The translations under genes and the position numbers were made by a program. This document shows, one piece after another, positions 1 through 7,770 of a DNA stretch of 64,000 bases. Position 1 is the first letter of the stretch. Each line of letters starts with the position of its first letter. This DNA comes from an uncultured Odoribacter sp. (GTDB lineage Bacteria > Bacteroidota > Bacteroidia > Bacteroidales > Marinifilaceae): assembly GCA_910589025.1 (NCBI GenBank), contig CAJURM010000016.1:1-64000 (forward strand). The letters run 5' to 3'. Below the pieces are notes generated by a model that searched no databases, was not told the origin of the DNA, and worked only from the letters and a program-made list of their open reading frames with translations.

Positions 1-245
1 AGGGAGGCATGAACAGTACGGTAGTGGATATACGGCTGGTATTGCAGACGGCTTTGCTGGCACACAGTTCAAGTATTATACTGGCACACAACCACCCTTC
101 CGGTAAACTGACGCCAAGCGGTTATGACGATGCCATGACACAGCAGGTGAGGAAAGCTGCCGAATTGGTGGATATTATCCTCCATGACCACATTATTGTC
201 ACGAGGGAGGGATATTACAGTTATAAGGACGAGGGGAAACTGTAG
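1..245 (+). CDS. radC: RadC-family JAB-domain protein, 3' end only
   Basis: The reading frame is open to the left edge (codons from base 3) and stops at TAG 243-245, so only about 80 C-terminal residues are present. They carry the JAB/MPN metal-binding motif AHNHPSG and the family ending DHIIVTREGYYSYKDEG. The ATG at 9 is internal: the preceding in-frame Gly-Gly is part of the conserved core. RadC-like JAB proteins are common in Bacteroidetes mobile and accessory DNA, which fits the neighbours here. The exact function of the family is unsettled. Confidence 0.9.
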   Translation, partial: GGMNSTVVDIRLVLQTALLAHSSSIILAHNHPSGKLTPSGYDDAMTQQVRKAAELVDIILHDHIIVTREGYYSYKDEGKL

Positions 246-671
246 ACAGTGGGGAAATAAAAGCATGCAGAGTTTACAGGCAATTGCTCATTTAGTCCCA
301 AAAATCTATACTTTTGTTTAACAACCAACCCATAAAACGTTTGTAGAACGCTGAAATTTAACTTATATTTGCGATGTTGTGAAAGGGTGCTATCCATTCA
401 CAGCAGACATGTTAGTTTTATAGAAGCGTTTTTGTTTTTATCCTTTACGAAGAAATCGCCAATTTCAAAACATTGAAGGATAAACGATACAGACGTTCGC
501 TTGCCGTTATATATTGCTCAAATATATAGGGTTTAGCGTGGGTTGGTTGTTTATTTCAATGTGGGCGTTTGGCGATGCCTTTCGTAAGATAAACAAAACA
601 GTTCCCACGCTTTCTTTGTTTTAGATACTTGCCTTTCTGGGAATTTTCAAGGCGATAAACAATTATTTATT
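246..671. other. 426-bp non-coding stretch with long-range inverted repeats
   Basis: No credible gene is visible. Two inverted-repeat pairs are nested. Bases 445-460 (TTACGAAGAAATCGCC) are nearly the reverse complement of 571-587, and 535-542 (AGCGTGGG) exactly matches the complement of 604-611. The stretch ends directly at the ATG at 672. It could be a structured 5' leader or small RNA upstream of the 672-1730 gene pair, or the scar of a mobile element end. I cannot choose between these. Confidence 0.4.
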
Positions 672-941
672 ATGAGTGATTTAGAAACCTACAAAGGAAT
701 GCTTGTACGTGAATTACAAGATTGTCCTTATGTTAAAGATGGACTATTAGGGCACGCAGGGTCATTGAGAAAATTAGCTTGGTATATCTGTGCTTGTATT
801 AAAGAAAATGTTTTGCAAACAGAATGTATTCAATGGTTTGAAGATAACATTGCCAAGCAATTAACAGACCAAGAAGAAATAAAAAAAATTAAGATACTTA
901 TAGAAGGTGCTTATCTCTATAAAGAATACTCACAATTTTAA
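672..941 (+). CDS. Hypothetical 89-aa protein
   Basis: I do not recognise this protein. It is mostly helical by composition, has four Cys, and lacks a signal peptide or membrane segment. Its TAA (939-941) abuts the ATG of the LRR lipoprotein at 942 with no gap, so the two are probably co-transcribed and translationally coupled. It could be a cytoplasmic partner or an immunity-like protein, but nothing in the sequence shows that. Confidence 0.65.
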   Translation: MSDLETYKGMLVRELQDCPYVKDGLLGHAGSLRKLAWYICACIKENVLQTECIQWFEDNIAKQLTDQEEIKKIKILIEGAYLYKEYSQF

Positions 942-1730
942 ATGAAAATTACTATGAAAAAACTATTTTATTTATTCATGGTAGCTATGTGTGCTACTAT
1001 GTTTACAGCGTGTTCTGATGATGACAAAGACCCGTTAGATGATGATGGAGAAGGGAAAGAGGGGGTGATTACAATGGTCTGTGAAGATTACCATTATGAG
1101 ATTTACTTAGGTGTTGAAACTTTTAAAGAGGGTGAAATTGTTACTGTTGATTGGGGAGATGGAAATGTAGACGAGTTTAAAAGTTTTAAAGTATACAAAG
1201 ATTGGGATGAAGATGGTGAAGATGAAATCCATTATGTACTAAGTACAGATGATATTGAACATGAGTATTCCAATAAAAATCCCCATATTGTTACAATTAA
1301 AGGTAATATTAAAGGATTGGATTGTTACTACAATAACCTAACCTCGTTGAATGTAAGTGGATGTACTGCATTGACAGAGTTGAATTGTTACCAAAACAAC
1401 TTAACCTCGTTGAATGTAAGTGGATGTACTGCATTGACTGACTTGAGTTGTAGCCGCAATGACCTAACTTCATTAGATGTTAGTAAAAATACTAAATTGA
1501 CAGAGTTGGATTGTGGCTACAATAACCTAACTTCATTAGATGTTAGTAAGAATACTGCATTGACATTCTTGGATTGTAGCAGCAATAACCTAACCTCAGC
1601 TGCATTAAACCAGATTTTTAGGGATTTACCACAAGTAACAAGTGGGACTATTTACATGGGTAGCAACCCCGGAAGTAATACATGTGATAAAAGTATTGCA
1701 AAAAATAAGGGGTGGATAACAAAATACTAA
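942..1730 (+). CDS. Leucine-rich-repeat surface lipoprotein
   Basis: The N-terminus is a lipoprotein signal (hydrophobic segment, then MFTAC followed by a run of Asp), so the protein should be lipid-anchored in the outer membrane. Residues about 35-120 form a non-repetitive domain. About 125-225 are five copies of a 21-residue leucine-rich repeat with the core NNLTSLNVSGCTALTEL. The DNA of the first two repeats is almost identical at a 63-bp period, suggesting recent repeat expansion. The ATG at 954 is an alternative start. Related Bacteroidetes LRR lipoproteins are thought to bind host or bacterial ligands; the ligand here is unknown. Confidence 0.85.
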   Translation: MKITMKKLFYLFMVAMCATMFTACSDDDKDPLDDDGEGKEGVITMVCEDYHYEIYLGVETFKEGEIVTVDWGDGNVDEFKSFKVYKDWDEDGEDEIHYVLSTDDIEHEYSNKNPHIVTIKGNIKGLDCYYNNLTSLNVSGCTALTELNCYQNNLTSLNVSGCTALTDLSCSRNDLTSLDVSKNTKLTELDCGYNNLTSLDVSKNTALTFLDCSSNNLTSAALNQIFRDLPQVTSGTIYMGSNPGSNTCDKSIAKNKGWITKY

Positions 1731-1757
1731 AAACAAACAAATAGATTATTAACCTCT

Positions 1758-1800
1758 TCACCACTCCTGATTCCTTAGGGAGTTGGGGGTGGTGAGTTTT
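1758..1800 (+). terminator. Rho-independent terminator after the LRR gene
   Basis: TCACCAC (1758-1764) pairs with GTGGTGA (1789-1795) and is followed by GTTTTT. The loop can pair further (TCC with GGG). Confidence 0.7.
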
Positions 1801-1815
1801 TAAGTTTTGAAGATT

Positions 1816-2118
1816 ATGGAAATTAAACCTAAGAAAATTCTTGTCCGCCATGCAAAAGAATCAACATCGACAGCTCCTAATGGTGATTCATGGATAAATT
1901 ACTGGGAAAAGAAAACTCTACTCCCAATCCCAAAGAAATGTGCATGCTGTGGAAAAATTTCTAATGACATGGTAGGTGCTCACGTCATTGATGAAGAAGG
2001 TAATTTATATATTTATCCTGTCTGTCGTGAATGTAATAGTAGGTATAAATATACCAAACCGGATATTCCATTTGAAGTACGTATGGATGAATTAGTACCT
2101 GTACCCAATCAGAATTGA
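1816..2118 (+). CDS. Small HNH-like zinc-binding protein
   Basis: A 100-residue protein with two CxxC knuckles, KKCACCGK (about residue 40) and VCRECN (about 72), around a GAHV motif. This spacing resembles the treble-clef of HNH endonucleases. The usual paired histidines are reduced to one, and the second-knuckle His is replaced by Asn, so catalysis is doubtful. I chose the ATG at 1816; the frame extends 9 bp upstream only to a TTG. It sits alone between two terminators. Confidence 0.65.
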   Translation: MEIKPKKILVRHAKESTSTAPNGDSWINYWEKKTLLPIPKKCACCGKISNDMVGAHVIDEEGNLYIYPVCRECNSRYKYTKPDIPFEVRMDELVPVPNQN

Positions 2119-2143
2119 TTCATTCATTCATTTGTATCGAAAA

Positions 2144-2173
2144 GTCAGCACCCCACCCGTTGCTGGCTTTTTT
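2144..2173 (+). terminator. Terminator after the HNH-like gene
   Basis: GTCAGCA (2144-2150) pairs with TGCTGGC (2161-2167, one G-T pair), followed by six T. The T-run begins a 34-bp sequence repeated at 3033. Confidence 0.7.
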
Positions 2174-2200
2174 ATTGGTGGTGGAAAATACAGTAATTTC
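2167..2200 (+). repeat. 34-bp direct repeat, copy A
   Basis: Begins in the T-tract of the terminator at 2144 and matches 3033-3067 with one inserted A and one mismatch. The shared core is ATTGGTGGTGGAAAA then TACAGTAATT. The two copies bracket the zeta-like toxin module. Confidence 0.8.
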
Positions 2201-2266
2201 ACATCAGACGAACAACTTGATTATTCATCTAAAATTACTACATTTGTATCAGTAAGATTAGAACAA

Positions 2267-2833
2267 ATGCCTAAATTATATATCATATCAGGTTGCAACG
2301 GTGCAGGAAAAACAACTGCATCCTACACAGTCTTACCTGATATGCTAAATTGCAAGGAATTTGTCAATGCTGATGAAATAGCAAAAGGACTATCACCTTT
2401 CAATGCTGAGAGCGTTGCAATTGAAGCAGGACGGCTAATGCTTTCAAGAATTGATGAATTATTAAATGAAGGTGTTGATTTTGCTTTTGAAACTACACTT
2501 GCAACCCGTTCTTATTCATCGTTTATTAAACGGGCACAGAAAAAAGGATATTATGTTTCTCTAGTTTATTTTTGGTTGGAAAGTCCGGAATTAGCAATTG
2601 ATAGAGTAAAAATGCGTGTCGCATCAGGAGGGCATAATATACAGGAAGAAATTATCAGAAGACGCTACAAAAACGGAGTGAAAAACTTATTCAATCTTTA
2701 TACACCTATTTGTGATTATTGGATAATGCTTGATAATTCCAGACCGCCATTCAAAATTATCGCTAAAGGTAATAAAGACAACATTGATATAAATGATTCA
2801 TCATTATATAAAAAATTGAAGAACTATGAATGA
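2267..2833 (+). CDS. Zeta-toxin-like P-loop kinase
   Basis: A 188-residue protein starting at ATG 2267. The frame is open to 2132, but that extension crosses a terminator hairpin and repeat. Residues 9-17 are a Walker A loop, GCNGAGKTT. They are followed by NADEIAKGL and an ETTLATRSY segment typical of the zeta-toxin/nucleotide kinase group, and there are basic residues in IIRRRYKNG. Zeta toxins phosphorylate UDP-sugars of peptidoglycan synthesis. Whether this protein is toxic or a housekeeping kinase is not shown. Its last 8 bases overlap a 51-codon gene, a toxin-antitoxin-like arrangement. Confidence 0.8.
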   Translation: MPKLYIISGCNGAGKTTASYTVLPDMLNCKEFVNADEIAKGLSPFNAESVAIEAGRLMLSRIDELLNEGVDFAFETTLATRSYSSFIKRAQKKGYYVSLVYFWLESPELAIDRVKMRVASGGHNIQEEIIRRRYKNGVKNLFNLYTPICDYWIMLDNSRPPFKIIAKGNKDNIDINDSSLYKKLKNYE

Positions 2834-2981
2834 TATTGATATAAAAGAACTGGAAAAGAAGATATTGGAAGGCATAGCCCTTGCTTATCAGAAATTGGTG
2901 GAACAAAAAAAGAAAGAAGACGAAGAATTAGTGTTTTCACAGGATGGAAAGATTGTAGTTGTTAAAGCACGTGATTTATAA
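2826..2981 (+). CDS. 51-aa partner of the zeta-like kinase (possible antitoxin)
   Basis: Small gene starting ATG 2826 inside the end of the zeta-like gene (8-bp overlap) and ending TAA 2979-2981. The product begins MNDIDIKELEKKILEGIA. It is a charged amphipathic helix with a Lys/Glu-rich middle, then a short strand-like tail (DGKIVVVKARDL). Overlap, small size, charge and the shared terminator just downstream point to a translationally coupled partner. The antitoxin role is inference. Confidence 0.7.
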   Translation: MNDIDIKELEKKILEGIALAYQKLVEQKKKEDEELVFSQDGKIVVVKARDL

Positions 2982-3010
2982 CATCCAATTCCATTATATT
3001 CAAGACACAG

Positions 3011-3039
3011 GGCAGTAGAGTAATTCTACTGCCTTTTTT
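3011..3039 (+). terminator. Terminator of the zeta-like/partner operon
   Basis: GGCAGTAGA (3011-3019), loop GTAAT, TCTACTGCC (3025-3033), then six T. It is a perfect 9-bp stem. Confidence 0.85.
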
Positions 3040-3067
3040 ATTGGTGGTGGAAAAATACAGTAATTCC
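3033..3067 (+). repeat. 34-bp direct repeat, copy B
   Basis: Second copy of the sequence at 2167-2200. Its ATTGGTGGTGGA is also nearly inverted a little downstream (TCTCCACCAACT, about 3091-3102), so a larger stem can form. The rest of 2982-3310 shows no gene. Confidence 0.75.
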
Positions 3068-3310
3068 AGTTATATATACCTTTTGAAAAATTCTCCACCA
3101 ACTGAAAATATACGAGTACAGGAGGAGATAAAGAGTGAATTTTATTACGATAGAAAGAATATGAACCTATAATGTGAATGCCTATGGAGAATAAATAACA
3201 GATACAACCAAGAGAGAATTAACCCTATTATTAACTACATGGAAAAAACAACTTGTTTGAACTATGTTTGAACCAGACCATAAAACAGGAAGAAAAGAAA
3301 TCACTTCAAA

Positions 3311-3415
3311 GTCTTCGTAGCTCGCTGGTAGCGTCGAAAGCGATAGCTTTTGATGCCGGAGGAGAGCAATTGACTCTTAATCAATGGGCCCTGGGTTCGA
3401 GTCCCAGCGAGGACA
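3311..3415 (+). tRNA. tRNA-Lys(CTT)-like gene with a hairpin insertion in the D-loop
   Basis: The acceptor stem is 3311-3317 (GTCTTCG) with 3408-3414 (CGAGGAC), seven pairs. The D-stem is GCTC 3320-3323 with GAGC 3364-3367. The anticodon stem is ATTGA/TCAAT around loop CTCTTAA, anticodon CTT at 3376-3378. The T-arm is CTGGG TTCGAGT CCCAG (3391-3407). CCA is not encoded. Every arm is normal except the D-loop, which is 40 nt instead of about 8. It contains an 11-bp hairpin: 3331-3341 pairs with 3346-3356 around GATA. It may be a pseudo-tRNA, or an insertion removed or tolerated in the RNA. Confidence 0.75.
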
Positions 3416-3424
3416 CAGAAAATA

Positions 3425-3457
3425 AGCCACTTACAAAAGTAGGTGGCTTTCTTTTTT
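3425..3457 (+). terminator. Terminator after the tRNA-like gene
   Basis: AGCCACTTAC, loop AAAA, GTAGGTGGCT (one G-T pair), then TTCTTTTTT. It lies ten bases after the tRNA discriminator base and indicates that the locus is, or was, transcribed. Confidence 0.8.
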
Positions 3458-3530
3458 ACCGGATTTCAAGGGGAGTGAAGTAAGTTGTTTTAGCTACGTT
3501 TAAACTAACTGTAAAACACGATAGAATCTA

Positions 3531-3920
3531 TCAGTTAATAGCTTCCAGTTCTTTACTGCGGGCAATATAAACCAAAGAATAATCAGTGGAATGGTTATTC
3601 AGATAATCATAAAGAAATTTGGCTTTTAAACCCCAATTCCGCTTCGATTCCTCATCGGAGGCATGATGATATTCTTGATAGCATATTTCAGCAAGCATGC
3701 TGTTCTTTTCAAGCAAAAAAGCATCTTCCTCGAATACCGCCGGAATTTCCTCAGGCAACGTATCCATAAAAAACGCCCGCGACTTTTGAAAATAAGCGTT
3801 ATATAACTGGTTCAATTCCAGTTCAAACTCCTCTTCCGTCTTTCTTTTTCCGTCAAAAAGTCTGGCAGTAAGGTCAAAAAACGTTTGGAGGATACGAAGA
3901 ATATAGTCCCGAGATAACAT
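3531..3920 (-). CDS. Hypothetical 129-aa cytoplasmic protein
   Basis: I do not recognise the family with confidence. The product is acidic, rich in aromatic residues and predicted helical, with no signal or membrane segment. It lies 13 bp downstream of radA on the same strand, so it is probably the last gene of the pbp-radA unit. Its TGA is at 3531-3533. Confidence 0.75.
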   Translation of the reverse strand: MLSRDYILRILQTFFDLTARLFDGKRKTEEEFELELNQLYNAYFQKSRAFFMDTLPEEIPAVFEEDAFLLEKNSMLAEICYQEYHHASDEESKRNWGLKAKFLYDYLNNHSTDYSLVYIARSKELEAIN

Positions 3921-3933
3921 ACCTAAACAATAA

Positions 3934-5289
3934 TTATCCGAAAAGAGCCCGGCAAATATCCGATACTTTAGAAACAGGCTTAACCTCTATCGCTGTTTTT
4001 TTAGTCAAGGCTTTCTGATTTCCATAGGGAACAAAAATCTGCTTGAATCCCAATTTTTCGGCTTCAGAGATGCGCTGCTCTATGCGACTGACCGCCCTGA
4101 TTTCCCCCGACAACCCGACTTCACCGGCAAACACGGTATCCCTTGGCAAGGCCGCATCGATATTCGACGATAATACCGCCATGACAACTCCTAAATCCAA
4201 TGCCGGGTCATTCACCTTTATTCCTCCTGCAATATTCAAAAACACATCTTTAGCCGCCAAACGGAATCCCACCCTCTTTTCCAATACAGCCAACAACATA
4301 TTCAGGCGTCTGGCATCAAAGCCTGTTGCCGAGCGTTGAGGCACACCATAGGCCGCCGTACTTACCAATGCCTGTACTTCCAACAGAATGGGACGTACCC
4401 CTTCAACCGTTGCCGCTACGGCTATCCCGCTCAAATCCTGTCCGTGATTGGAGAGCAGAAGCTCCGAAGGATTGACGACCTGTCTTAATCCGGATTGCAA
4501 CATCTCGTAAATTCCGATTTCCGAAGTAGAGCCAAAGCGGTTTTTGATGGAACGCAGAATGCGGTACATATATTGCTGATCCCCTTCAAACTGCAAAACA
4601 GTATCCACCATGTGCTCCAAAATCTTCGGGCCTGCCAACTGACCGTCTTTGGTGATATGGCCGATTAATATCGTTGAAATCGTATTTTCTTTGGAATAAC
4701 GGAGCAACATGTTCGTACACTCCCGTATCTGCGACAAACTGCCCGGAATAGAGTCCACCGCTTCCGTTGCCAAGGTCTGGATAGAGTCTATGATTAACAA
4801 ATCCGGTTGGATTGACCGCGAATGCTCTAACACATTTTCCAGGGAATTACCGGAAAGAAACAAACATTCGTCATTCTCTATGCCTAAACGCTGCGCCCGC
4901 ATTTTAATCTGCGCAATACTCTCCTCTCCCGAAACATACAACACCTTACCGCAACGATTGTGCAAGGCAAACTGCAATACTAACGTTGATTTGCCAATAC
5001 CCGGTTCTCCCCCCAACAACACCATCGAACCCGGCACCAAACCGCCTCCCAATACCCGGTTCAATTCATTATCACCGGTGTCCATTCGTTCATCTGCATT
5101 CGCTTTTATTTCTGATAAACGGAAAGCCTTGGCCGAGGCCTGACCGAGAAGAGCACTTTTACGGCCTTTCTCAGACACAATCACCTCTTCCTCAAAACTG
5201 TTCCATTCCCCACAAGCAGAACAACGCCCTACCCATTTCGACTCTTTCGCCCCGCAATTCTGACAAACGTATACGGTTTTCGGTTTCAT
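3934..5289 (-). CDS. radA: DNA repair protein RadA
   Basis: A 451-aa protein of normal family length. It has an N-terminal C4 zinc finger (Cys 9, 12, 23, 26), a RecA-like ATPase with Walker A GGEPGIGKST (about 93-102), the RadA signature KNRFG (about 250), and a C-terminal Lon-like domain with an intact PALDLGVVMAVLSS segment. RadA is a hexameric helicase that aids branch migration in recombinational repair. It starts 9 bp after the stop of the upstream penicillin-binding protein gene, so the two are co-transcribed. Confidence 0.97.
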   Translation of the reverse strand: MKPKTVYVCQNCGAKESKWVGRCSACGEWNSFEEEVIVSEKGRKSALLGQASAKAFRLSEIKANADERMDTGDNELNRVLGGGLVPGSMVLLGGEPGIGKSTLVLQFALHNRCGKVLYVSGEESIAQIKMRAQRLGIENDECLFLSGNSLENVLEHSRSIQPDLLIIDSIQTLATEAVDSIPGSLSQIRECTNMLLRYSKENTISTILIGHITKDGQLAGPKILEHMVDTVLQFEGDQQYMYRILRSIKNRFGSTSEIGIYEMLQSGLRQVVNPSELLLSNHGQDLSGIAVAATVEGVRPILLEVQALVSTAAYGVPQRSATGFDARRLNMLLAVLEKRVGFRLAAKDVFLNIAGGIKVNDPALDLGVVMAVLSSNIDAALPRDTVFAGEVGLSGEIRAVSRIEQRISEAEKLGFKQIFVPYGNQKALTKKTAIEVKPVSKVSDICRALFG

Positions 5290-5298
5290 ACAGAGAAA

Positions 5299-7644
5299 TT
5301 AATAAAACTCTTCATGTTCTTCTTCCATTTCTTGTGAAGAGTTTACCGGAGGCTGTTCCTCGCCCTCCCCTTCATCACAATCAAGTTTTTTATACACACC
5401 GGCAGGCTGTTCAAAAGGACGGTCCGAAAAATGCAACTTCGGATCTTTTATCACCTTATCCAAGAACTCCGCCCAAATCGGCAAAGCCATATTCGCTCCC
5501 TGGCCATATTTCAAGTTCTGGAAATGAATGGAACGGTCTTCCGCACCAACCCATACTCCTCCGACCAAATCGGGCGTTACAGCCATAAACCAACCGTCGG
5601 AATGCTGCTGCGTTGTTCCCGTCTTTCCACCCATCGGATTGGTAAAACCATACTTTATACGCAATCGGATACCCGTACCCTTATTCACTACCCCTTCCAA
5701 CAAATTGCACATCAAATAAGCTGTCTGGGCTGTAATCACCTCTTTTGAATCGGCAGAAAATTCAGCCAGCACGTTTCCATACTTATCCTCTATCCGCGAC
5801 ACCAGCACAGGCGTATTATATACCCCTTTATTGGCAAAAATGGAATAAGCCGACACCATTTCTTTCAAAGAAATCTCCGCCGTACCCAAAAATACGGAAG
5901 GAACGGGATCGATAAAACTGTGTATTCCCATTCTATGCGCCATTTGAGCAACAGCCTGAGGCGTAAACTGTTTCAATACCCATCCCGAAATATTATTCTC
6001 TGAATTAGCCAGTCCCCACAACAACGTCACCATTTCTCCTTTGTGCTTAGAGCCTCCCCGTGCCGTCCATGTCGTTCCGTCAGGCAAAACAAAAGTCTGA
6101 GGAATATTGGGCACTTTATCACAAGGCCCCAGCCCCTCCTGCATTGCCAACGTATACAAAATAGGCTTAATCGTCGACCCCACCTGCCGTTTGCCGACAC
6201 TGACCATATCATACATAAAATAACGGTAATCCGGACCGCCCACATACGCTTTCACTTTACCAGTCTGAGGTTCCATCACCAAAAATCCGGCACGGAAGAA
6301 AGACTTATAATGCTTCAACGAATCCAACGGCGACATCACCGTATCCCGAACCCCTTTCCAGGTATAAAGCTGCATCGGTACACGTTTTTTAAAATTTTTC
6401 CGTATATCCGCATAAGACATGCCGGCATCTTTCAATGTCCGGTATCTCTCCGTACGCTTAATGGAACGATCCAATATATCCCGTACTTCCTCATCCGTCA
6501 AATCGTTGGAAAACGGCGGATTACGTTTTTCCACCCTCTCACTCCGGAACAGAGGTTGCAATTCCTTTCCCAAATGCTCCCGGACAGCCTCTTCCGCATA
6601 CCGCTGCATCCTGGAATTCAATGTGGTATAAATCTTCAAACCGTCCGAATAAATATCATAATTCGTACCATCCGCCTTCGTATTCTTTTTACACCATCCG
6701 TAAAGCGGATTCGTCACCCACGCTATCGAATCCACTTTATACTGCTCTTTGTTCCAACGGTAATTTTTGATGTCCGGCTTTCCGGCTGTCATAAAAATAC
6801 GCAAATATTCGCGATAATATGCTGCCAACCCCTCTTTATGGTCCTCCTTCTTAAAGTTCAGTCCCAAAGGCAACATCCTCAGCGAATCGTATTGAGTCCG
6901 ACTTATCTTCCCGTATCTGAACATCTGATTTAAAACCACATTCCGGCGCCCTAACGTCCGCTCCGGCCTCCTCACCGGATTAAACAATGCCGGATTCTTT
7001 GCCATACCCACCAACATGGCAGATTCCTGAATTTGCAAAGAATCCAACGATTTCTGAAAATACACTTCCGCCGCAGAATTAATACCCACCGCCAAGTTGA
7101 GGAAATCAAACTTATTCAGATACATCGTCATAATCTCCTCTTTCGTATAACTTTTCTCCAAACGGACAGCAATGACCCATTCCCTGAATTTCCGCAGAGA
7201 GAGTTCAACAAAATTCTGATCCGGATCACGGGGAAACAACATCTTTGCCAATTGCTGGCTAATCGTACTCCCTCCTCCCGTCGAACTGCTTCCCGTCAAT
7301 AATCCTTTTGCCACCCGGAACAAACCAATCACATCAATCCCGCTATGTTCATAAAACCGCACGTCCTCCGTAGCAATCAACGCATCCTTTACCGAATTCG
7401 GAATATCTTTATACTCCGTGTATCTCCTGTTTTCACTTCCGATATAATACCGGCTGATCATAGGCCCGTCTTCAAAATAAATTTCAGAAGCAAACTTACT
7501 ATTCGGATTTTCAAGCTCTTCAAACGTAGGCATAAAACCCAACTTTCCTTCGGCAACCAGCCAAAAGAAAACAACCAAACACAGAATTCCGGTAAAAAAT
7601 ACACCCCAGAAAACAAAGAAGAATCTTTTATACTTTTTAAACAT
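5299..7644 (-). CDS. Class A penicillin-binding protein (PBP1A-type)
   Basis: A 781-aa bifunctional peptidoglycan synthase. It has a short cytoplasmic tail and one membrane anchor (about residues 8-30), then a GT51 glycosyltransferase with the TEDVRFYEHSGID motif (about 90-103). The transpeptidase has SxxK as STIKP (about 495), SxN as SENN, and KTGTT (about 680). The C-terminus is acidic. The frame extends four codons to a TTG at 7656, but the ATG at 7644 is the natural start. The catalytic residues are intact. Confidence 0.95.
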   Translation of the reverse strand: MFKKYKRFFFVFWGVFFTGILCLVVFFWLVAEGKLGFMPTFEELENPNSKFASEIYFEDGPMISRYYIGSENRRYTEYKDIPNSVKDALIATEDVRFYEHSGIDVIGLFRVAKGLLTGSSSTGGGSTISQQLAKMLFPRDPDQNFVELSLRKFREWVIAVRLEKSYTKEEIMTMYLNKFDFLNLAVGINSAAEVYFQKSLDSLQIQESAMLVGMAKNPALFNPVRRPERTLGRRNVVLNQMFRYGKISRTQYDSLRMLPLGLNFKKEDHKEGLAAYYREYLRIFMTAGKPDIKNYRWNKEQYKVDSIAWVTNPLYGWCKKNTKADGTNYDIYSDGLKIYTTLNSRMQRYAEEAVREHLGKELQPLFRSERVEKRNPPFSNDLTDEEVRDILDRSIKRTERYRTLKDAGMSYADIRKNFKKRVPMQLYTWKGVRDTVMSPLDSLKHYKSFFRAGFLVMEPQTGKVKAYVGGPDYRYFMYDMVSVGKRQVGSTIKPILYTLAMQEGLGPCDKVPNIPQTFVLPDGTTWTARGGSKHKGEMVTLLWGLANSENNISGWVLKQFTPQAVAQMAHRMGIHSFIDPVPSVFLGTAEISLKEMVSAYSIFANKGVYNTPVLVSRIEDKYGNVLAEFSADSKEVITAQTAYLMCNLLEGVVNKGTGIRLRIKYGFTNPMGGKTGTTQQHSDGWFMAVTPDLVGGVWVGAEDRSIHFQNLKYGQGANMALPIWAEFLDKVIKDPKLHFSDRPFEQPAGVYKKLDCDEGEGEEQPPVNSSQEMEEEHEEFY

Positions 7645-7770
7645 GCACCTTCGCAATTAATTCATGCAAAGATAATCAAAACGTAATCAATTGAAAACGA
7701 AGTGCTGAAAATCAACTGATAAAAATCCTTTAAGGCTGAAACAACAAACGTATAGTAAAATTTATACAAA

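Noticed and set aside
2132..2266. N-terminal extension of the zeta-like kinase
   Set aside because: It is translated from a terminator hairpin and the 34-bp repeat; the P-loop protein starts naturally at ATG 2267.
3253..3483. Plus-strand open frame of 76 codons
   Set aside because: It runs straight through the tRNA-Lys-like gene and its terminator; the protein has no family resemblance.
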